DNA of 64,000 nt from Scytalidium lignicola (Eukaryota; Ascomycota; Leotiomycetes): positions 90,862 to 154,861 of the forward strand of contig NCSJ02000074.1 in assembly GCA_002812745.2 (NCBI GenBank), in the 5' to 3' direction. The position numbers and the translations under genes were made by a program. Below, piece by piece: positions 59,465 to 64,000 of the stretch. The notes beneath the pieces are model-generated. The model saw only the letters and a program-made list of their open reading frames with translations. It had not been told where the DNA came from and made no database searches. Each line of letters starts with the position of its first letter. Position 1 is the first letter of the stretch.

Positions 59465-60897
59465 ATGGCTCCCTCCGTTGCACAGATCATCGAGGATGTC
59501 CCCATCATTGGCAAGAAGGATGTTGCTGCTGCTGCTGCTGCGCCAGCTCCAGAGGTAGCTCCCGTACCCCGAGTCAAGAGACAGATTGAAGTAGAAGGAG
59601 GAAAAACAGATGCCAAGGTAAGTCTAAAGAAGTCCAAAAAAGAAATGAAAGTTCCCCAGCCCAGCCGCCACTAAAAACACATATCATTCATTCAGTACCC
59701 GCATTACCTCCCAACCTGGAACCACAGCCAGAAATACCCACCCCTCGAGCCCTTCACCCACATCGAACACGGCCTCAACGCCGACCCAACCTTCCCCAAC
59801 CTCCTCGCCCCGGGCTCGAAAATNCAAGAACCTAACCCCATCCATCGGTTCCGAAGTCACCGGCATCCAACTCAGCTCCCTCTCCGCCGCCGGCAAGGAC
59901 CAACTCGCCCTCCTCGTAGCCCAGCGCAAGGTCGTCGCCTTCCGCGACCAAGACCTCGCCGACATCCCCATCGAGCAGGCCTTGGAATTCGGCTCGTACT
60001 TTGGCCGTCACCACATCCACCCCACGAGTGGAAGTCCCGAGGGCCACCCAGAGTTGCACATCGTGCACCGATACGGGACCGCCGGCAATGAATTCGATGT
60101 ATTCCTCGCGGGCCGCACGAGTAGCGTGAGCTGGCACTCGGATGTATCCTACGAAGCGCAGCCGCCAGGAACGACGTTCCTTTATATCTTCGACCAGCCG
60201 GAGACTGGGGGGGATACGTTGTTTGTGAACCAGGTTGAGGCGTATAATAGGCTTTCGCCGCTGTTTAAGGAGAGATTGCATGGACTGAAAGCGGTGCATT
60301 CGGGATTCGAGCAGGCGCAGTTCAGTCGTGATCGGGATGGTGTTGTGAGGAGGGAGCCTGTTAAGCATGAGCATCCTATTGTTAGGACGCACCCTGCTAC
60401 GGGAGAGAAGGCGCTTTATATTAACCCTGGGTGTGAGTATAATTATTCTTTCCTCACTCTCTCACCTGATATGTATGTTAACAATTTGAACTAGTCACTC
60501 GTAGCATCGTAGGTTTGAAGAAGGAGGAATCTGAGGCTGTGAGTTTTTTTCTATATCACTGACGAAATAAGCTCCTAACCGGAGTTAAAATAGCTTCTTT
60601 CTTTCCTCTTCAACCATATCACCCGCGGCGTTGATTATCAAGCCCGTGTGAAATGGGAGCCAGGAACCGTTGTTGTCTGGGATGTAAGTATTCCCCGCAA
60701 ACCACCAACTTATCCTTCTCATTCTATGCATGACCTAACACATTATTTTCGCACAGAATCGTGTCACAGCACACAGTGCTACTGCAGACTGGTTCACTGG
60801 AGAGCGCCGCCACTTGGCACGTATCACTCCTCAAGCCGAACGTCCATATGAGACGCCATATAATGCAGAGGTAGAATCGAAGAAAGGGGGTTTCTAA
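59465..60897 (+). CDS. TauD/TfdA-family 2-oxoglutarate-dependent dioxygenase
   Basis: Five exons (59465-59617, 59696-60432, 60495-60538, 60594-60683, 60757-60897). Exon 2 contains an N at 59824; reading holds before and after it only if that base is dropped, giving 387 residues. The iron triad is His198 and Asp200 in WHSDVSYE, with the distal His347 in NRVTAHSATADW and Arg358 for 2-oxoglutarate. Other family blocks are KVVAFRDQD, FGRHHIHPTSGSPEG, PPGTTFLYIF and GGDTLFVN. Fungal relatives include sulfonate/taurine dioxygenases, which release sulfite from taurine-like compounds; substrate is inferred. The enzyme is predicted cytosolic. Three of its four introns follow GTAAG or GTGAG donors. It is convergent with the zinc-finger gene, 185 bp apart. 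Confidence 0.92.
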
Positions 60898-61082
60898 AGA
60901 AAATCAAAAACCCACAGTTGTCAATAATGAATATATATAGTTTTACAAAAAGTTCTGGTGCAAATATTGTATGCCAAAAATTATATATATTAGTGATAGT
61001 GCGGGGTATCAAACTTTGTAAAAAAAAGATATCCGTGAATATGAGAGAGAGAGAGCGAGCGCCGTGAGATCTGAGACCTTCT

Positions 61083-64000
61083 TCATCCGGTATTCTTCGC
61101 TACCTTAAACCCTTCGCTGAGAATCTTTCCGAAATTCGTACACATCATCCATGAATTCATATCACTCAATGCCCGACTAGCTTTGTTCACCTGGCCCAGA
61201 TATTCTTCCCTAGGTGCATTGTTCCGGAATTGTCCGTAGGCCCAGCAGACCAGTCCGCCGGTGAAAAGGCCAACTGTGATCTCGAAGGAGTTTTGAGCTG
61301 CAATGCCGGAGGCGATGCACTGATGGCAGATTGACAGCAGTGTGTACACGTGAGTCATGGTAGAATTGGCACCATCGCTGTTAGCCCATTGTGTGAGGTT
61401 TTCTTGGGAGAAGAGTTGATCATGAGGGCTAGATGAGCGCCCGGCCATAAGATGTAAATCAGATAGGCTTACATCTAATGAGATATATGCTAGTTGGAGC
61501 AGTATCACGGCAGCTGGAGTAGTCTGTGGGGTCTGGTAGCACTCGCTCCAGGTATCGAGGGTATCCAGAAGCCATCTTCGCCGTTCTAGAAGGCTTTTCC
61601 CAATCGCGTAGCTCATGTTACTTAAAACACCTTTCAGACCCGTTGGGTTATACATGATTGTCGATTGACGCCATTCGAATATGTGCGCATGAAGGGCGTA
61701 CATGAGGAAGACCTTTCCAAACTCGCTCAATTGCGGACATTGTGGAGGTGGTTTGACCCATTTCCTAAGCAGACAGCAATTTAGACCATGTAGATAAAAT
61801 CTGTAAATTTTGTCAGCCGTGACCAAAAAAACATACAAAATACAAAGCTAGTACACTGTAGGGGGCTCATCGGCGTTAGGACCAACAAGCATCTTCCAAT
61901 CGTCCGCAGTACGAGCCTCCCAGAACTCGTCTGCGCATGGGAATGAGCAATTGGTCGTCTCGGCTTTGGCGATATAACCTTGGTTATTAAATAACGCAGG
62001 GTATTGTGAATCATATATCTAAGACATTATCAGTTGGCGCAACGCACGAAGAAGTGTTGGTTTGCAGACTGACATATACCGAAAGCCCAACCCGTTTTCT
62101 CTTCTCCATTTCGATCCATGAAAGCCATTCGGACTCTGCTGGCGTGTTTCCGAGAGGTGCCGAACGTCGAGAGCCAAGCATCGCTGGAGATCTACAATCT
62201 AACAGACGAGATCTTCTACAAGCTGTTATAAGAATTCCTCGTGCACCCTCAGCAAACTCATATGAGCGGTGAGTCCCACTCCAGGCAAAGCTAAGGCAGA
62301 TGAAGAGGAACGTGAGAATATTATCAGCTTCTCTCAACTACAAGGTTGTGAGCGCTTATAACTCTCCCAAACACAACCGCAACTTACATAAGTATCGCTT
62401 GTCTCAGCGCACCGAATGAAAGAAAGCCTTGCATGATCATGAAAGAGACGCCAGAATCTCCCTCGATCTGCTTTCGAGTGGCAAGAGCCAAGAAACATCA
62501 TGGACACTAGGAGTAAAGGAGGAGCATTAAAAATATTAAAAGTCGGGATATGTATGACTGGAAATCTAGGGTGAACGTGCTGCATATACAACTGGAGGAA
62601 GTGATCTAGAATTTCTGTAGAAGGAAAGGATGCATTCACGATTTCGGGTTTTGATATCTCACCCTGAAAATGTGCGCTATTGAGCATATTTAGGAGATTA
62701 GTTCGTATATTTGGCGTAATCCGGTGTGGCAGTATGAATAAGGACGAGACTTTACTGAGCCTTGCCTCCTCCTGCACAGCAGGGTGCCAGGAGCTCGAGA
62801 GAAGTCTTAAGGGTAGAATTCGAGATGCGGTCCACGACGTTCCTACGTTATCTGCTGGTTTATCGGGCCAGTCCTTAGATTCTGCTTCATCAAGTTCAGT
62901 TTGATCAGTTTGATCAGTTTGATCTTCTGGATCGGCAACATTAATCTGAGCTGGTTGCTCAAGTTGTGGCGGCTGGGTTTGATAAGTGTTCTCAACAAAA
63001 TCGTGCCTTGGGTTCATTATATTTTCATAGTCTAGCATATTACCTGGCGAAGATTCCGGGTTAAATCCTTGAAGCGTCCAGGATATATCTGCATCGTAAG
63101 AGCCACCATAATTCGAGAGAGCGGTATCCCCGAGCATAAACCCGTTCCACAGGGCAGGGTTGGTTGTGTTTGCTTGTTGAGCCTGAAGGCCATCATACTG
63201 CACGTTGCTCATGCCTGGAGTGAGCGCCGCATCCGCAAGATTAGACAGCCCTTGCGTTTGGGTAGGATTATCCATTAGATTTAGCTGATCTGAGATTCCC
63301 AGGCCATCTTGCTGAGGTAAGATGGGTTGGTATGGATTCTGGCCCAGGAGGCCGTGAAATCTAGCAGGCGTTTGTGGCAACGGCATCTGTTCGGTGTAGT
63401 TTACGTTAGACTGTGGCTTCAATTGCTGAGGCGTAATCTCAGGTGGGATGGACCCATAGTCTTGAAGAGGATTCTGAGACTGAACCGGAGGCTCATTTGG
63501 CTGGGACTGGGCAGGATATGGAGCCTCAGCATTGCCATGAATCCGGCGGTGACGATTGAGAAGATCGCTTCGAGTGAATCGTTTCTTGCATACCGGACAA
63601 CCAAATTTGCCCACTTCATCATCTGGAGGTTTGGGAGTTAGACACATGTCACGTGAACGAATGCCCAAATAGCTAAAAATACTGTAGCATTTTTGTGAAG
63701 ATCAAAAGAGGGGCACAAAGCAAGGTGAAAACGCGGTCCACTCACGATTGGCTTGATGCCGCGTCAAATTCTCGATGCGACTGAAATTCTTCGGACACCT
63801 GGGGCACTGGAACCTCGTCGAGGTGCCCGAACTTGACGCCGTAGCCGCAGCTCGGGGCGAGCCTGGGTCCTTCTTGACCTTGACCTTGGCCTCGTGTGCT
63901 GGATGGCGTCTATTGCTCGTGTTGAGACCAGGTCTGGCTGGAGCATCGGTGACATCGCCAGCGCCAGCAGCGCCTGTGGCAGGGTTCGTGCTCGTGGGCA
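61083..64000 (-). CDS. C2H2 zinc-finger / fungal TF-domain regulator, 5' end outside window
   Basis: Minus strand, frame open at the right edge, so the start is beyond 64000. Exons: >64000-63746, 63622-62388, 62337-62074, 62018-61855 and 61800-61083, about 877 visible residues. Two tandem C2H2 fingers are FQCPRCPKNFSR..RHQANH and FGCPVCKKRFTR..RHRRIH; the last His of the first finger is split by the first visible intron. A Gln/Pro/Asn-rich disordered stretch follows, with a 9-nt coding repeat (DQT units) near 62898-62925. The C-terminal half is the fungal-specific TF domain (LFHDHARLSFIR, RSYEFAEGARGILITACRRSRLL, WIEMEKRKRVGLS, DSQYPALFNN, EWRQ). It should be a nuclear regulator of unknown targets. 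Exon 3 uses a less usual donor, GTCAGT, chosen by length match. Confidence 0.9.

Noticed and set aside
63764..63955. Minus-strand frame rich in Arg beginning MSPMLQPDL.
   Set aside because: It overlaps, in another frame, the exon encoding the first C2H2 finger, which is clearly the coding one.

Overview
The window is nuclear DNA of a filamentous ascomycete (Pezizomycotina). The organism type is inferred from short GT-AG introns (50-130 nt) with CTAAC-like branch sites, from fungal families (Zn2Cys6 factor, hybrid histidine kinase, SPX/EXS protein, Cys-3-like bZIP, pICln, calcineurin A), and from gene-poor AT-rich stretches with a decayed Tc1/mariner-type element. A Leotiomycete is my best guess for the class, but that is a feel for the sequence and not a demonstration. 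About 21 isolated single N bases, mostly next to homopolymers, mark a draft assembly.

Left third (1-29 kb): the 3' part of an ammonium transporter (+), a Zn2Cys6 regulator (-), a 4.3-kb gap holding a candidate solo LTR, a three-exon choline-sulfatase-like sulfatase (+), a 1347-residue hybrid histidine kinase (-) with a short first exon, and a five-exon SYG1/XPR1-like SPX-EXS protein (-). An AT-rich block at 22.7-27.3 kb follows, with a 1243-bp Tc1/mariner-type element that has perfect 35-bp terminal inverted repeats and a dead transposase. Next comes a three-exon cytochrome P450 (+).

Middle (29-44 kb) is gene-poor: a 6.4-kb empty stretch, a small Yap-type bZIP (+), a secreted GH16-like protein (+) broken by one in-frame TAG, a four-exon SDR (-) and a small palindromic MITE-like repeat.

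Right third (44-64 kb) is gene-dense and mostly housekeeping: a WW-domain protein (+), a GNAT acetyltransferase (-), pICln (+), an Mmc1-like mitochondrial protein (-), an unrecognised 202-residue protein (-), calcineurin A (+), a Cys-3/MetR-like bZIP (-), a TauD-type dioxygenase (+), and a C2H2 zinc-finger regulator (-) that runs off the right edge.

Themes: three genes fit sulfur scavenging (choline sulfatase, TauD-type dioxygenase, Cys-3-like bZIP), but they are not clustered. Nutrient sensing is also represented (ammonium transporter, SPX protein, histidine kinase, calcineurin). I see no operon-like or biosynthetic cluster. The items most worth a second look are the GH16 gene with its single nonsense codon, the perfect-TIR/dead-transposase element, the N that shifts the TauD frame, and several small exons that simple reading-frame calling would miss.
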